Source of the DNA: Fomitopsis serialis
Taxonomy: Eukaryota; Basidiomycota; Agaricomycetes; Polyporales; Fomitopsidaceae
DNA: 64,000 nucleotides
Reading direction: 5' to 3'
NCBI RefSeq assembly: GCF_022376445.1
Contig: NW_025955030.1
Coordinates: 62,001 to 126,000, forward strand
Part shown: positions 1-12,066 of the stretch, in pieces
Layout of the letters: the number at the start of each line of letters is the position of its first letter
How positions within the stretch are numbered: position 1 is the first letter of the stretch
Made by a program: the position numbers and the translations under genes
The notes under the pieces: model-generated
Seen by the model: only the letters and a program-made list of their open reading frames with translations
What the model was told of the DNA's origin: nothing
Database searches by the model: none

Positions 1-2295
1 CTAACTCGACTTCATGCAAGATGTCGGGCACAAAGAGGGAGTAGAAGTTGAACCCGGTATCCGCAAGCCGCGTTGAGAAGGCACTCTGTTTCGGAGTCCA
101 TAAACAAAGCTGCACATAAAGGGAGGATGGACATGACGTACCCGGGTAGGTAGGACGGAAATAGGGTCCATTACCTGTCCAATTATCTTGCTTGTCAGGG
201 AATATCCAGACTTGAATATCCATCGTCGTACGCGAGCAATGATCGACCGGAGGCGTGAGCTGTCGACACGAATGCTTTCCCATGTTTTCGAGAAGCCCGT
301 TTTGAGTATGTCAGCTTTCTGAACAAGGCATCGCGGACATGGACAACGTCCGAGGAAGCGGATGCAGGCAAGTAAGGCCCTGTACAGCTTGGTCAGCTTG
401 GTTGGAGAATTACAGGAGAAATGGTACTGTACTTCTCGGGATAGTCTGCAGAGTAGGTGAAGAAGCGAGGGAATATTCGGCGCAGTATACCGTCCCCACA
501 CTTCACAAGCATACCCTCATGATACGCCTTCATGAACTCGTCATCCATGATATAGCACCAGATAACATGCATGAGCTCCTTCTTGCAGAAGCGAAGGACG
601 TCGGCAGTCGCAGATATGCCATATACCTTTTGATACCAGTCCTGTATTGATTCCGGAAGCTGAGAATGTGCAAATTAGTCAACCAGACTCGATAGACGGT
701 CTGTTCTAACTTCTCAGCTGACTCACTGATGGTAAATATGCCAGGTGGTGAGCAGCAAAGGACGTAGGACAGCCCCGGACATACTTCGAGAGCCATCCAA
801 AGTAGAGGTAGATTGGCCATAGGTGTGCACCGCCGAAATTCGTCAAGTGCGTAGAGTCCGACCAGACCATGAGAGGCGCCATGACGTACTCGACCTCCGG
901 TCCATCTGCAGCGTTGCGGGGCAGTGCGCGGATCCGTGCATCCTCCTCCAGCATCGCGTCACTATTCGGAAGATCGGAAAAGAGGCGAATGTTCTCAAAT
1001 TGATGTTCATTGTGACCGGCATCAGACGTCTCTGAACTGTCGGACCCAGAGTTGGATCCAGGAGCCTCGTACTTGCGACGTCGCCAGTACTGCCGGAAAG
1101 GTAGCCAGTTGAAACGGTCTGCGTCGACTGCCTCTGCTGCCGAGCGGACAAGCTCCGTGAGTTTTCGGACGTATACTTCAGGGACCTCGAACATAGGGGC
1201 ATCTGCCTCTGATGCGAACTTCGTGCGTTCCTTCGGAACACTGATCTTGACTGACACTTCATGCCATCCATCTGTGCTTGCGAAGACATTGCCCGGCTTG
1301 TCAAGGCTGTCAAGGCGCTCGAGTTCCTTCGTAACGCGGAAGCGGCGCAGGTCCTCACGGTCGAAGTCCTCAGCGAGGAGGACCTCGTCAACAAGGCGTT
1401 GCACCTCGGCATCAGACTTAAGGTTCGAGCCCGTGTTGGCCCATGCCATGAGCCGGAAGACGGTCACATTGAGGAATGGGAAAAACCACTCCTTGGCTTT
1501 CTCGATGCCATCCTGAAGTGTCTGCACAACACTTGGACCGAATCCGCTCACGGCTGGTGATTCGGTAGTAGTTGCAAGTGGAGGACGGAGAGTAGAGGCG
1601 TCAGAGAGGTCGGAAAGGGTGTGCGCCTCCTGTGGCTGGGCATGGGGACGAGTAGTATAGCAGCGAAAGACTCCGAATTCATCTGGTTCAGTTTGGAAGA
1701 ACGCAGGACGGTCAGTCACAGGAATAACATCCTGGTGGCTGCCTGAGGCAGCAGCGGAGTCCGCGCCAGATTGTGTATCACACACAGCCTGAGGAGAGCC
1801 CGGCGGAGGGACCGGATCGTCTTCAAAGACTAGGGGAGTCGGTATATGGGCTGGGATACCGATAGACGTCGTGGGCAGGAAGTCTTTCAGACGTTGTGGC
1901 GCCTTTCGCTGTCGTCCAGCACGACTTCGGGATTCAATGGGAGCGGGATGCTGTACTATTTCTGGGTGCTGTCCTAGATTATTCTCCATAGCTGACATCT
2001 CATGAATCTGTTGATTGTCGGTGAACATGTGGATGCGAACTGAGCGAATGACGCTACGCACCTCATTTGCCTCCTCTCGGATGTGCTCCTTCTCTCTCCG
2101 ACTAACTGCCTCATCATCAACCCTTGCGACCTTTGCTTTTCCGGGTCCAGCCACTCCATCGTCCAACTTGCGCTTTTGAAGCGAACTTGCAGTGAATGTT
2201 GCGTTTTTCTTGCAGCGACGCTGATGGCCCTTCAGTGCGCGAGAGTCGTCGAAACCTTCATTGCATCCTAGGCACCGTGTCGACAGAGAGGACAT
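1..2295 (-). mobile_element. Plavaka-like DNA transposase gene, 5' part (cut by window edge)
   Basis: Transposase gene of the agaricomycete Plavaka type (Kyakuja/CACTA-related), read right to left. Proposed exons: 2295-727, 659-433, 379-175 and 109-1, with GT-AG introns; the frame continues past base 1. The start at 2295 (MSSLSTRCLGC) places a C2H2 finger (CLGC...HQRRC) at the N terminus, followed by a linker rich in basic and acidic residues. Family-typical blocks follow: MAPLMVWSDSTHL, LWPIYLYFGW and SFAAHHLAYLPS in exon 1, the FCKKELMHVIW and YIMDDEFMKAYHEG blocks in exon 2, and CIRFLGRCPCPRC in exon 3. Exon 4 has FNFYSLFVPDILHEVE. Every exon is open, so the visible part looks intact. The catalytic core and the terminal inverted repeats lie outside or were not found. 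Family assignment rests on remembered block similarity. Confidence 0.8.
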
Positions 2296-2555
2296 AAGAG
2301 CGAACAGTGAAGCAAAGCAAAGCAATACAAGCAGCAAGCGCATAGCATGACACGGCCCAGGAAGATGTACAGGGCTTGAAGAGACAATGAAGAGGCCAAG
2401 GATCGCTCCAAGTGTCTCGGTCACATGACATGAAGCTGTCGCGTCGCTGCAAGTCGCGTCAAGTCGCGTCATGGACGTTGGCTTTCTACCTCTTACCTTC
2501 ATTACCTCCTACCTCGCCTCTAACCTCCATCACATACCTCATCTCTCTGCACCAA

Positions 2556-2960
2556 ATGGGAAAGTCCAAGAAATCGGACAAGTCCAGTCGCTCCAGGTCC
2601 AGGTCCAGATCACTGAGTCCAGAGAAGGAGAAGACGAAGAAATCGAGTTCCAAACGCAAGGAGGCTCCAACGTCAAGCTCTAGCCACCGAAACAATTCCG
2701 GGAAATCTAGCTCGGATTCCAGCTCAGAAAGCGAGCCTGAGACCGAGCCTGAGAAGGAGCCTCCACGCAAGAAACGGATAAGCCGCCGCAACCAGGAGTC
2801 CGACTCGGAGCAGCCTGTCCAGACTAACGCTATACAGGCAACAGTCAGCCTCCCCGAGACCGCGCCTGTGGCAGCACAAGATGCACGAGAAGAAGGAAAT
2901 ATGGCGCTCACCATTGCCGTCCGACCGAGCCACATCAGGAAAATCCAGATTCGCAAATGA
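2556..2960 (+). CDS. Small Ser/Arg/Lys-rich protein, divergent to the transposase
   Basis: A 134-residue open frame whose ATG at 2556 sits in a CT-rich leader. The first half is an RS-like tract (SRSRSRSRS) followed by Lys/Ser and Glu/Pro runs and a basic cluster (PPRKKRISRR) that could be a nuclear localisation signal. The C-terminal third is ordinary sequence (SLPETAPVAAQ, IAVRPSHIRKIQIRK). No domain is recognised. It is divergent to the transposase with about 260 bp between the start codons, so it may be an accessory ORF of the element or an unrelated host gene. Low-complexity composition makes the coding call uncertain. Confidence 0.4.
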   Translation: MGKSKKSDKSSRSRSRSRSLSPEKEKTKKSSSKRKEAPTSSSSHRNNSGKSSSDSSSESEPETEPEKEPPRKKRISRRNQESDSEQPVQTNAIQATVSLPETAPVAAQDAREEGNMALTIAVRPSHIRKIQIRK

Positions 2961-3280
2961 GAACACATGATGCGAAATGAGGCATAATCGTGCAAAATGT
3001 CACCTAATTAGCCGCATTAGAGATTAGATCACTTTACGTTGCCCCCTTCCTAATTAGATCTAAACGACACTCATGGCGAACGAATTTTCACTACTTCATG
3101 GAAGATATGGTCTCAGCGAGGCCATGTTATCTCACAAAATTGCACACTATTTCATACTATAAGCACGATATATACTTCTCACAAATCGTGGTGTAGCAGC
3201 TGTAGTGACGTCGCATCACAAGGTTTAGGATCATACTAATCAATTGGGTGCTAAAGTACTGATAGTAATCAAGTTCGGTA
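2961..3280. other. AT-richer spacer
   Basis: No open frame with gene-like structure. The composition changes here from coding-like to AT-rich, then abruptly to the C-rich repeat domain. It could hold the outer end of the transposon, but I found no clear inverted repeat. Confidence 0.5.
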
Positions 3281-3319
3281 TTCAACGTGTAGGTATGTGT
3301 AGCTCCCGCCGCCAACACT

Positions 3320-6300
3320 GCCAGTGGTAGCGCCTGTGCGTACCCACCATCGACTCGCGCGTCGCAGCGAGCCTTTCGCCCATGCGTCTTCCCGTCTTCC
3401 CGCCCTGCGTCCCGTCTGCACGCGCAGCCCGCGAGCCCTCCCGTTTGCTCGTTGGTGTGCCTACACCCACCCTTCGCTTGACGCTCATCAGCCATGCCTG
3501 CGCTCGTGGTCGATATGCGTGCGGTGCTGACTCACCTGCGCGTACGTTCGTCAAGCGGTGTTCTGCGCGCAGTTGCCGTGCGCGTCACTGCCTGCTGACC
3601 GCCCGCCCGCCTATCGGCCATGACTGCGCAGGGCATCCACCCTCCTCTGTTCCCGCTTGCCTACTTCCCTGCCCAACGTCCCATCCGCCCGCGAGCTCTC
3701 CAGTCCGCCTGCCTGACCATCTACTCGTTCACTTTCCCGCTCGTCCGTTCGGTCGCTCGTCCGCCCGTCCGCGCGCTCGCAATCCCACTTGTCCGCCCGC
3801 TGTCCCGCTCGCCTGCCTGTGCGCTCGTGTTCCCACTGGCCCGCCCGCCTGCATGTGCGTTCGCCGGCCGTGTCTGCATGCTGGGCATTCACCCAGCACG
3901 CTCATGGTTGACGTGCTTGTGTTGTTAGTCCGCGCCAGTCGCCGCCCGTTGTTGCTAACGCTCATCCGCCCGCCGACACACTCGCTCGCTCGCCGTCCCG
4001 CTCGCTTGCCGTTCTGTTCGCACGCCCGCCCGTCCACCCGTCCGCCCGATGGCTCCTGACTGTTTGTCGGCCTTGTATGCATGCTCGCGGTCGTCGTACG
4101 TGTCGCGCAGCACGTCGACGCGTCCTGCGCCTGCCGTTAGTGAGCCCACGCGTGTATGCCTGTACTCACCTGCAGACCCTCGCCCTCGCCCTCATCGCGC
4201 CCGCGCCCTTGTCGCGCCCTCGCCCTCGCCTCGCTCTCGCCCGTCCCCGCACTCCGCTCGTCCATGCCAGCCGTTCGGTCGTCGCTGCGCCCAGGCCCAT
4301 GGTGTGTTCGTGTGATCATGCCTGGTAGCACGGTCACGATGCAGGCGTCGTTTTGTGCCCCCAGGCCCGAGGAGATTGTCCTCGTGCACCAATAGGATGT
4401 GAACACGACGCAGAGCACATCCTTCCCGAGCACTTCCCGGAGCAACTTCCACTCGGCTAAGAAACAGTGCGTGAGTACGGGTGGGTGGACAAGAACAGGC
4501 GGGCAGTCGAGAAGCTGCGAGCGAGTGTACAGGCAAGAGGCAGGCTCTGAACCGAGGGTGGGCGCGAGAAGTCGAGGGCGCGGGCACGAGAAGGACGGTG
4601 TGCTACAGGTTACCTAGTATGAGGGTGATGACAAGCAGTTAAGAACAGGTGGATGTGTGAGATAGCAAGATGGCGAAGAAGGGCGGGTAGTAGGCGAGGC
4701 GAGGGAGGGCAACGAGTGCGGGCGGACTGGCAAGCTGGCAGATGAGCCGGCAGATGAGCGAACAAGCAGGGGAGTATGCCGGTGGGCAAGACGGCGGCGG
4801 ACGGCGGCGGACAGGCAAGAGAGTGGACGAGCGAGTTGGCGAGAAGGCGAGCCTGAGCAGATGAGAGCGGGCAACCGAGTGGGCGAGCGAGCAGGCGTGT
4901 GAGAGCAACGGCGAGTAGGCAAGGACGAGTAATCGGGCGAGAGCGGGAGGGAGGGTGAACGAGCATGAAGGCGAGGGCAGCAGGCGAGACAGTCGGCGAG
5001 GACAGGCAAGCAAAAACGCTAGTTAGGGCAGGCAGGCATGAACGGGCGGGCGTGAGAGGGCCAACGGATGGGAAGCACAAATACGCGGGATGCGCAGACG
5101 AGCAGGCAAGTAGGCACCGCGAGCTCGTTGCTCATTGATGCACCTACTCACACAGCGAAGAGTTGGGAACAAGAATCATCAGTGAGTGCGCTGAAGACTC
5201 ACCTTCAAGTATTTTTCGTGCCTCCGCATTCCTTTTGTTCACCACTCCAACCCCTCGTCCTCCGCTTCCTTTGTCTGCGCTCATTGCGGCGTGTCGTCTC
5301 GGGGCCGTTAAATCTTCAGCTTCAGCTTTTGAATGCTGTGGCGAAGGTTAGGATGAGAGGATGGGCGCAAACGTCGTCGCGCCGTGAGAGCACAAAGTCC
5401 CAAGCGCCGGTTCCGGCCTTTCCCGCGCATACGTGGCTCGCGCTAGCAGCAAGCGCCGGCGCAAGTTCTGAGCCAGCCACGACGCCTCACGACGCCTGCC
5501 CAACCGCACCTCAAGAGACTTGTGGTCTATCTCAGCAGATCTACTGCGCGCTCGACCGCCTCTTCTCGAACCTGCGTGTCTCTGGGGCATGCAACTTGGC
5601 CAGGCGAACTCGGGCTCGCGCGATGCGCATCTAACGTGACGAGCGTGGGATGGAAGGGACAGCAAGACGAAGGACGAGGAGGGGCGGCAGATTGAATGAC
5701 GAATACGAGGAGAGGGATGACCATAGCAAGGGTGCGCACAACAGCTTGTAAGTCAGAGGTACGTACGCCTTTGTTGACTCCTGACTCGGACTCTAATACT
5801 CCCCGCCCTACTTGTCACAGTTCCCTAGTGCTGCCCGTGCGCCCGTGCGACCCGGCATATCGACGAACAGTCAATTCATCGCGCCTACTCGCCACCGGCC
5901 AGTGTGCCTGCTCGTCTGGTTACCCGCAGCCTTTTGATGGTCTGCTCACTCGTTCGCCGGCATTTACCCACTCGCTCGCTCTGCCTATCTACCTACTCGC
6001 CTGCCCCTTCCTCACTCATATGGATGCCTTTTTGCCTGCCGCATTGTTTGCCCTCCCGCCTGCCTCTTCGTTCGACTAGTACCCGGCACTTGTTGACCTC
6101 CTGATCATAGTTCTACTCTGTCTGCACAACCATCTTCCCCCCCGTCACGTCCCCGCCACACTCCTCACGTCCAAATCTACTCGTCCGCGCCCGCCTCCTG
6201 TCATATCCGATACAACACTGCCTAATCCGGTCCGTCTCGCCATCCCGAAAATGGATGGCGACCGCTCGCCACCCTCCGCCCTCGACACTCTCCCTACCTC

Positions 6301-6790
6301 CCTCACGCCATCTTCGACCGTCTACTCGCTCCCGAGTCCTGGCTTCTACCTGGCGTCTCTTCTCACTCCGTTCGTCGTCCCGTCGCAGTCTCACGTCCCC
6401 GCGCCCTGCCCACCAGCAGCCACGATGCGCGACTGCATCCCCGTCTCACACCGTCCGCCGCCTCATCAGAGTTTGGACCCACACACGGCCACATCGCACA
6501 GGTCTCCTGTCGCCCTCCCTGCCAACATCTCACGTCCCCGCACCCCATCCGCCAGCAGCCACAGTGCGCCACTCACTCGCCCGCCCGCCTGCTGCCTGTC
6601 CAGTCGTGCGTCTGTCTACGCATCTACTCATCCACAACTTGCTCATCGTAGTATCACTCCACTTACTTCCCTGGCTTGCCCGTCCATTCTCCGGCCTACT
6701 CATGCACTTGCCTATCCACCTGCCCACATATTTGCACGCCCGCCTGCATGCTTGCCTACCCTACCCACCTGCGTATTGACCTGACCACGC
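3320..6790. repeat. Degenerate tetranucleotide repeat domain with alternating strand bias
   Basis: Long stretches follow a loose 4-base period of the type YCGY (TCGC, CCGC, CCGT) with many CpG-to-TpG variants. The plus strand is C/T-rich at about 3,320-4,310, G/A-rich at about 4,470-5,150, C/T-rich at about 5,190-5,300, briefly G-rich near 5,640-5,690, and C/T-rich again at about 5,760-6,790. Because 4 is not a multiple of 3, the tract stays open in several frames on both strands and gives overlapping Pro/Arg/Ser/Ala-rich pseudo-ORFs, which I do not accept as genes. I see no exact higher-order unit. Confidence 0.7.
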
Positions 6791-7332
6791 GCCGGAATAT
6801 CCGCTACCGCCCGCGCGCCCGCATACTCATTTGTGCATCCCCCATGTGTACGAACCTGGCGCCCATTAACCCCACTCGTGGTTTGCATGACCCGCACTCG
6901 TGTGTGATCTGTATGGTTACCGTCACGAGTAATGGCTTGGGTGTGAGATGCTATGGGGATTCGTAGAATAGCTAACACATAGGAGTTGTCGTTATTATGT
7001 TGAAGATGGCCTTGTCGACCATTGACTGTTGCGTTGCTTAGTGTAGCATACAGCATTTGTATTCAGTCATACCACACAGCAATAGAATCATTGTTGAACT
7101 ACTCGTAACAAGCATCGTGCACGTTGTATGATGTACCACTTTAGCAACAATTAGGGAACAACCTCGTCGCTGTGTCTAATAGGATCATACATGTACTAAT
7201 ACTGTATCCAGTAGATGTTATTATCACAGAATTAGCTCGCAGAGTTCGGTGAGTACTCATGAGACGTGTTAGCAACAATTTGACACAATTTATTACACAT
7301 TGTGGAATCTGGATTTTCCTGATGGCCAGGCC
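6791..7332. other. Spacer between repeat domain and DUF6698-like gene
   Basis: AT-richer DNA with no supported gene. It may contain the promoter or an extra 5' exon of the next gene, whose N terminus is not fixed by the sequence. Confidence 0.4.
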
Positions 7333-8981
7333 ATGGCTGTCCGAACTGTGACTCCAAGTCTCAGGCCTATGAATGAAGCGGAGTATGCGAAGTACATGCC
7401 AGAGCTTCGCTTGAGCATAGGTGGCAAGGCAAAACCCATTGTGTGAGTGTTTGAAATCCCACAACGACTCTTCCTCATCCGTATATGCTACATAGTAAGC
7501 CTTTCTGGGACGCTGCTCGCTTCATTCCACGGGCCTTTGGGCCTTTCGTAAACATGGAGCACATTCTCCGCCTTGGTCTCATCATCTCCAACAACCCAGA
7601 TATCGACTTAGACGACAACGGCCCGCCTATATGTGACGCAGAGTTACAGCAAATGTAAGTCCATATGCATATACACCGCGCAAAGTGCATATATGCATGT
7701 CATGCCGCATATACGCACTCTGTGCTGGTGTACTATCTTCGCCACACAATGGTGCTGCGACACTGCTCACGCATCACATACCTATCCGTACAGCGAGAAA
7801 TGTGAACTGCGAGATGCATTCACTACATACAACAAGCTGCTTACCCTCTGTCCGACTCTCAAGCAACTCTTGCCCCATGCTCAAATGAATGCGGAGGACT
7901 TCAAATCAGTTGGCGAGTTTGTACGTAGCCGTGCACAGCTCAGTACTACATATGCTTACTAATACAACATCACAGTTGGACCAGGCGAACCGTAATGCGC
8001 GCACAGATGACATATCTCGTCTCCGAGATAATGTCATGAAATACATTTATGAAGTGAAGGGGATACAGATCCCCGACAGCGGACTCGACAAAGTCAAACG
8101 TGGCTGGAACTGTGAAGCCACTGCACGGATGCTCTGTCCGCGCAACCTGCGAGACGAATTTGACGCTGACCCCAAGAAGTAAGTGTTTCTGACGCCTGGT
8201 TCCGACACTCACATACTTTGTAGGTTTTGCCAAGAAGTTCGGAATGATCGGCGTCTGGTGGATCATGATGAGTGGCCAACACTCGCGTACAGCGAGACTG
8301 AGTATGACCCGGACAATCTTGACTGGGGATTGCTCAAGTCACCGTTTTTGGTGAAGGTAAGTTCAATCTCGCTGTCGTAAAAATCACTCGCTCACCCCAC
8401 CGGACATTGAATCCCAGTGCTGGAAGGCCACCTTCAAGGGACCGAGCAGTGTGAACGCCGAGGCAGGGCCCACCAGCGGAAGGAAAGGCGGCCGGAAAAC
8501 ACTCTCAAAGGCATATGGGATCACAACGGTCAACGAGTACAGTATAATGTATGTTACAATCCTCGTAAGTATTTCTGTCTTTGCGCATCACTAGCAACAT
8601 ACTCAGTGTAGTTGGTACATGGCGTCCACACTGGCAGGCACGCTTCTCCCTCTCCGGAGTCGCGTCGTGGGTTACCAACGATCACGACGGCCCATACACC
8701 GGGTCTGAGTTCTTCAAGAATCTTCTCTTCCTCTTCGAAGACGAGGAATGGCGCAAGGACACCCTTGCATGGTGGAACACGTATGTAATATCTTTTTGTG
8801 TGCAATGTTGCGTAGTACTCAGCTCTGCCTTAGCCAAGTCTTCGGCATCAAAGCCCCTGGAAGCAGCTCAGACACAACTACCCGCGCCGGACCTTCTTCC
8901 CTTGCGCGTCTCAAGGAGCAACGCGCAGCGCGCGGCCGCCAACTTGGAGTCCAGCGTCGGAACTCAAACGTAGTGGAATGA
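7333..8981 (+). CDS. DUF6698-like protein, agaricomycete-specific family
   Basis: Eight-exon model: 7333-7442, 7496-7654, 7794-7920, 7976-8178, 8224-8356, 8418-8548, 8607-8780 and 8816-8981. All introns are GT-AG and the exon sum is 1,203 nt, giving 400 residues without internal stops. Recognisable blocks are KPFWDAARFIPRAFG near residue 40, an acidic YSETEYDPDNLDWGLLKSPF block, GRKGGRKTLSKAYGITTV, then FSLSGVASW, FFKNLLFLFEDEEW and LAWWN...QVFG near the end. These match my recollection of the basidiomycete DUF6698 family, whose role is unknown. A Lys/Arg-rich tail follows. The ATG at 7333 is the first in the open first exon; an upstream exon is possible. The family often lies beside transposons, and here it sits close to a Plavaka element and a repeat domain. 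The last intron is only 35 nt. Confidence 0.62.
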
Positions 8982-10045
8982 TTAAAGGTACGCAGTCACT
9001 GTGGCTGTGACATCTATTGACTACTAGTAATGCCTCGCAAGTTGAACAACACGGCGCCTCCGAGCTATTCAACAAAGCCTAGTACAGTTCCTTGTTACTT
9101 CCGGTACGTACGGTATTGACTCTGGTGGTCGGCGAGCTAGTTAGCTCACTCGCTTTCATTAGCATACCCTCATTCTCTCGACGTATCTCGCCTCTCAGAA
9201 ACCCATTCATCTTGCGGCTTCGACTCTGTTAGTGGTCGTGGCTCCTGTCGCCGTCTGCTGCCAGCTGTGATCTTCCAGCACCCATGCTCTCTGGCTCGCG
9301 GACGGACTCTGTCATGGACCCCTCACTAACTCGCTTTTCTCGCCATCTCTGCCTCGCCCAACTGCAATCGTCTTACTGCTCGCCCAGCGCCCGCTCGCCT
9401 TTCCCGAGGTCACGCGGCACGCCGTCGCTCTCCAATCGCTGTCTTCAAGTTCACGCCTTTCCGATCGACTTCGAGTTGGTCTCCAGGCTGAGTACCAGAA
9501 CCATTCTCTGCTCTGCTTTCGTCCACGCATGTATGAGTATACCCCAGAGTACATCGTGGCGATGTAATATTATGTGCAATGTCAAGCAAATTACCCGGTA
9601 TGAAAACAAACTGACCGCCGAAATTCTGAGACGATGTGTTTAAGATTACCTCCAGTCGAGTGACTGGCTCTGGTATGTCTGACCACTGCTGACGATTGTC
9701 TGACCTTTCGACTTCATGGCATAGCCTCGCAGCAGTTGCCCCGCCGGCCGGTATGTTGGCGGCTATGAAATGCGTCGCCAATCGCAAAGTGGTCCCAGAA
9801 TGGATGGATATCTGCGTGATAGGTATTGAATACTCAGACTTGTATTATAATCACAGATCGGCCGCCTGCACTTTCGGCGATGCAGAACAACGGCCGTCGA
9901 AGCTATGCGGCTGCCACTTAGGGTCAGCCTCAGATTGTTTGGCTGGTGTGTGCTGACGCCACATGGCAGGTGCGTCGTCTCGATTAGGCACCTCAGTTGA
10001 ACATAGAAGATGTCAGCCGATGTCAGTAACTTTGGGTGGTCAGCC
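8982..10045. other. Intergenic, no supported gene
   Basis: Short open frames here lack conserved blocks, splice structure and codon consistency. The right end holds the promoter of the next gene. Confidence 0.5.
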
Positions 10046-10055
10046 TCACCAGCCT

Positions 10056-10066
10056 CTATAGCATAT
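10056..10066 (+). promoter_or_regulatory. TATA-like box upstream of the repeat-bearing membrane gene
   Basis: The sequence TATAGCATATAAGG lies about 55-60 bp before the proposed ATG at 10121, followed by a C/T-rich leader (CTCCTCATCTTG). This arrangement is typical of fungal core promoters and favours the start at 10121 over the in-frame ATG at 10010, which would place the box inside the coding region. Confidence 0.45.
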
Positions 10067-10120
10067 AAGGCCGCATACACGCCCGCCATCTCCTCATCTT
10101 GTTCCATATCGTCCACAGTC

Positions 10121-12066
10121 ATGGCGTCCGAGACGTTATTGCTCCATCTTACCTCGACTATCCTACTATGGTGCACTCTCATATACAGGCCGAATGCTCC
10201 TCGACTCTGGCTCAAAGCTCTTATCGCCCTCCACGTTCTACGGATGGTGGTGGACCTCGTGCCTGTCGTGACAGTCCTTTTTATCAACATATCCCACCAC
10301 ATTGTAGCATTCCCTAGCTTCGGCAACCTCATCGTCGTACTGCTTGCCATGGCTATCCTCGTGTCTCGCGGGTATGCTCTCCGCCCCAAGATCACGGTTC
10401 GCCTCCCGATCAGGACATTTGCTGGTGCCATTCTGAACGCTTTGCACACCCGTCTCAGCTTCGGCTTCCAGGTCATTCTGTCTGGGTTCTCCGCGCTCTG
10501 GTCCAGCCCAGATGGTCTCACCCTCAGTCGACTTCTTCCGTGGCCTTTCCGCGCCGTCCGTAGGTCGATCGACAAGTCTAACAGCGTTGTTTCTGCAGTC
10601 CTCGAGCTTGTACCTTCTCTCACCTTCAGCACTATGGGTCTCACGTTGGTGCCACTCAAGGGAGCGGTGACGTCTAGCCTCACCACTGGAGAGTCGCTCG
10701 TGTCCATCGTCTCGAGTGCCGTTGGAGACCTCGCATTGGTACCCTTCGAGAGTTCCGGAACCTCTACCTTGGTCAGTACGGGGTCTCTTGCTTCTCTGGC
10801 ATCGTATGTCACCGAAGAGCTAGCGCTGGTTCCATACAAGGGTGCTGTCGGCTCTACCCTGGCTGCTACGAAGTCCCTCGCGTCCGCGGCATTTGATGTC
10901 GTTCACAATCTGGCGCTGGTCCCCTTCAAAGGAGCGGTCAATTCTACCATCGTTGGCGCGGATTCTCTGACATTCGTCCCGTCTGGCGCCGTCGAAGAGG
11001 TCTCCGAGTTCTGGGAAGCCGAACTGCTTGAGATTTGGTCCCTCATCACCACGGCCTGGTTTCAGGACGGTCTCTGGCTCGTCGTCCAGCACATGTACGT
11101 CCCGCACTGGCCCTGGGACATCGGCGACATGCCAGTCATCGGTACCCGAGCGGAGACGAACATCATGCGCCTCAACGCTGTGGACATCGGTTATGACTCG
11201 CAAGGCTTCTTCTGCAGTACGTTATGCGCATTTCATAACGCGTATGCGCCATTGACTTTACCCTGGCAGTGCTATGCGAGATCGTGAACTACCCGGGGAA
11301 CTTTCAAACAGTCCCGTTGAGCAGTCTCTCGATAGTAGTCAACAAGGCCGCTCTTCCCGAACAATGGTTCATGTGGTTCGCTGGTCTCTTCTGGTCTGCA
11401 CGCGGCGTATCTGTTCCAAACGTCGTCAAGACCTCGGACCCTCGTCTTGCTCTCGTCACCATCGGACATCGACCCGCCACCGTTCAGTTTCTGGATCGTC
11501 TGCACCGATACGTCTCCCAGCGACTCGAACAAATGCGCCTCAAGACGCGACTTCAAGTTGCGATCGAAGACGCCGAGTCTGCGATGGTCAAGCTTCCATT
11601 CCGCACCAAGTTCAGGCCCGCCCTTGCCCTTGCGATGTCCAAGGTCATGGACACTTTCGCGAGCGACGTCGGGCTCGTCATTTCGACCGCCGAGGTCCCA
11701 TTCGGCACATCTAGCGATGCGCCCCTTGCCAATGTTATCGTCAAGCTGCCCCGTGCCAACGCAACTGAAGCACAGGGGCAGCAGCGCAAGGGGCGCCGCG
11801 GGTGCCCGGGACCTCGAGGGAAGCGCGAGAGCACAGTGAACATGACCCCTGCGGTCGGCGACGGTAAATTGCTATGTTTTATTTTCCTCGACGCTGTTGA
11901 TGACATGGATTATCCAGACAAGGAGAACGTCCCGGTTTCTGCTGCGAGCTCGGCCAAGAAGGACGCCAAGCAGACCCGTGGCTCACCACAAATCACCGAG
12001 GGCGGTATGCGCTTGCTCAACAGGACGGTTGCCAGCGCACTCTTCCACAACCGCCGCCGTCGATGA
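10121..12066 (+). CDS. Membrane-anchored protein with four 30-residue tandem repeats, unknown function
   Basis: Two exons, 10121-11216 and 11270-12066, give 630 residues. A third intron of 54 nt (GTAAAT at about 11,864 to CCAG) is possible and would not change the frame. The N terminus has two or three hydrophobic segments (LLLHLTSTILLW; ALIALHVLRMVVDLVPVVTV; LIVVLLAMAILV). The middle carries four repeats that begin LTLVPLKGAV, LALVPFESSG, LALVPYKGAV and LALVPFKGAV at 10640, 10730, 10820 and 10910, exactly 90 bp apart. The second half is soluble-looking, with a Trp-rich stretch (HWPWDIGD) and a basic Lys/Arg-rich C terminus ending HNRRRR. I recognise no domain. The start is chosen for its context (CACAGTCATGG) and the TATA-like box upstream. 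Confidence 0.65.

Noticed and set aside
3382..5080. Several Pro/Arg/Ala/Cys-rich frames of 90-225 codons on both strands
   Set aside because: They are produced by the 4-bp-period repeat, overlap in all phases, and have no normal codon use or splice sites.
9763..10839. 358-codon open frame on the minus strand
   Set aside because: It is antisense to the repeat-bearing membrane gene, shares its codon boundaries, lacks any motif and would need to ignore a well-supported promoter and splice site on the other strand.
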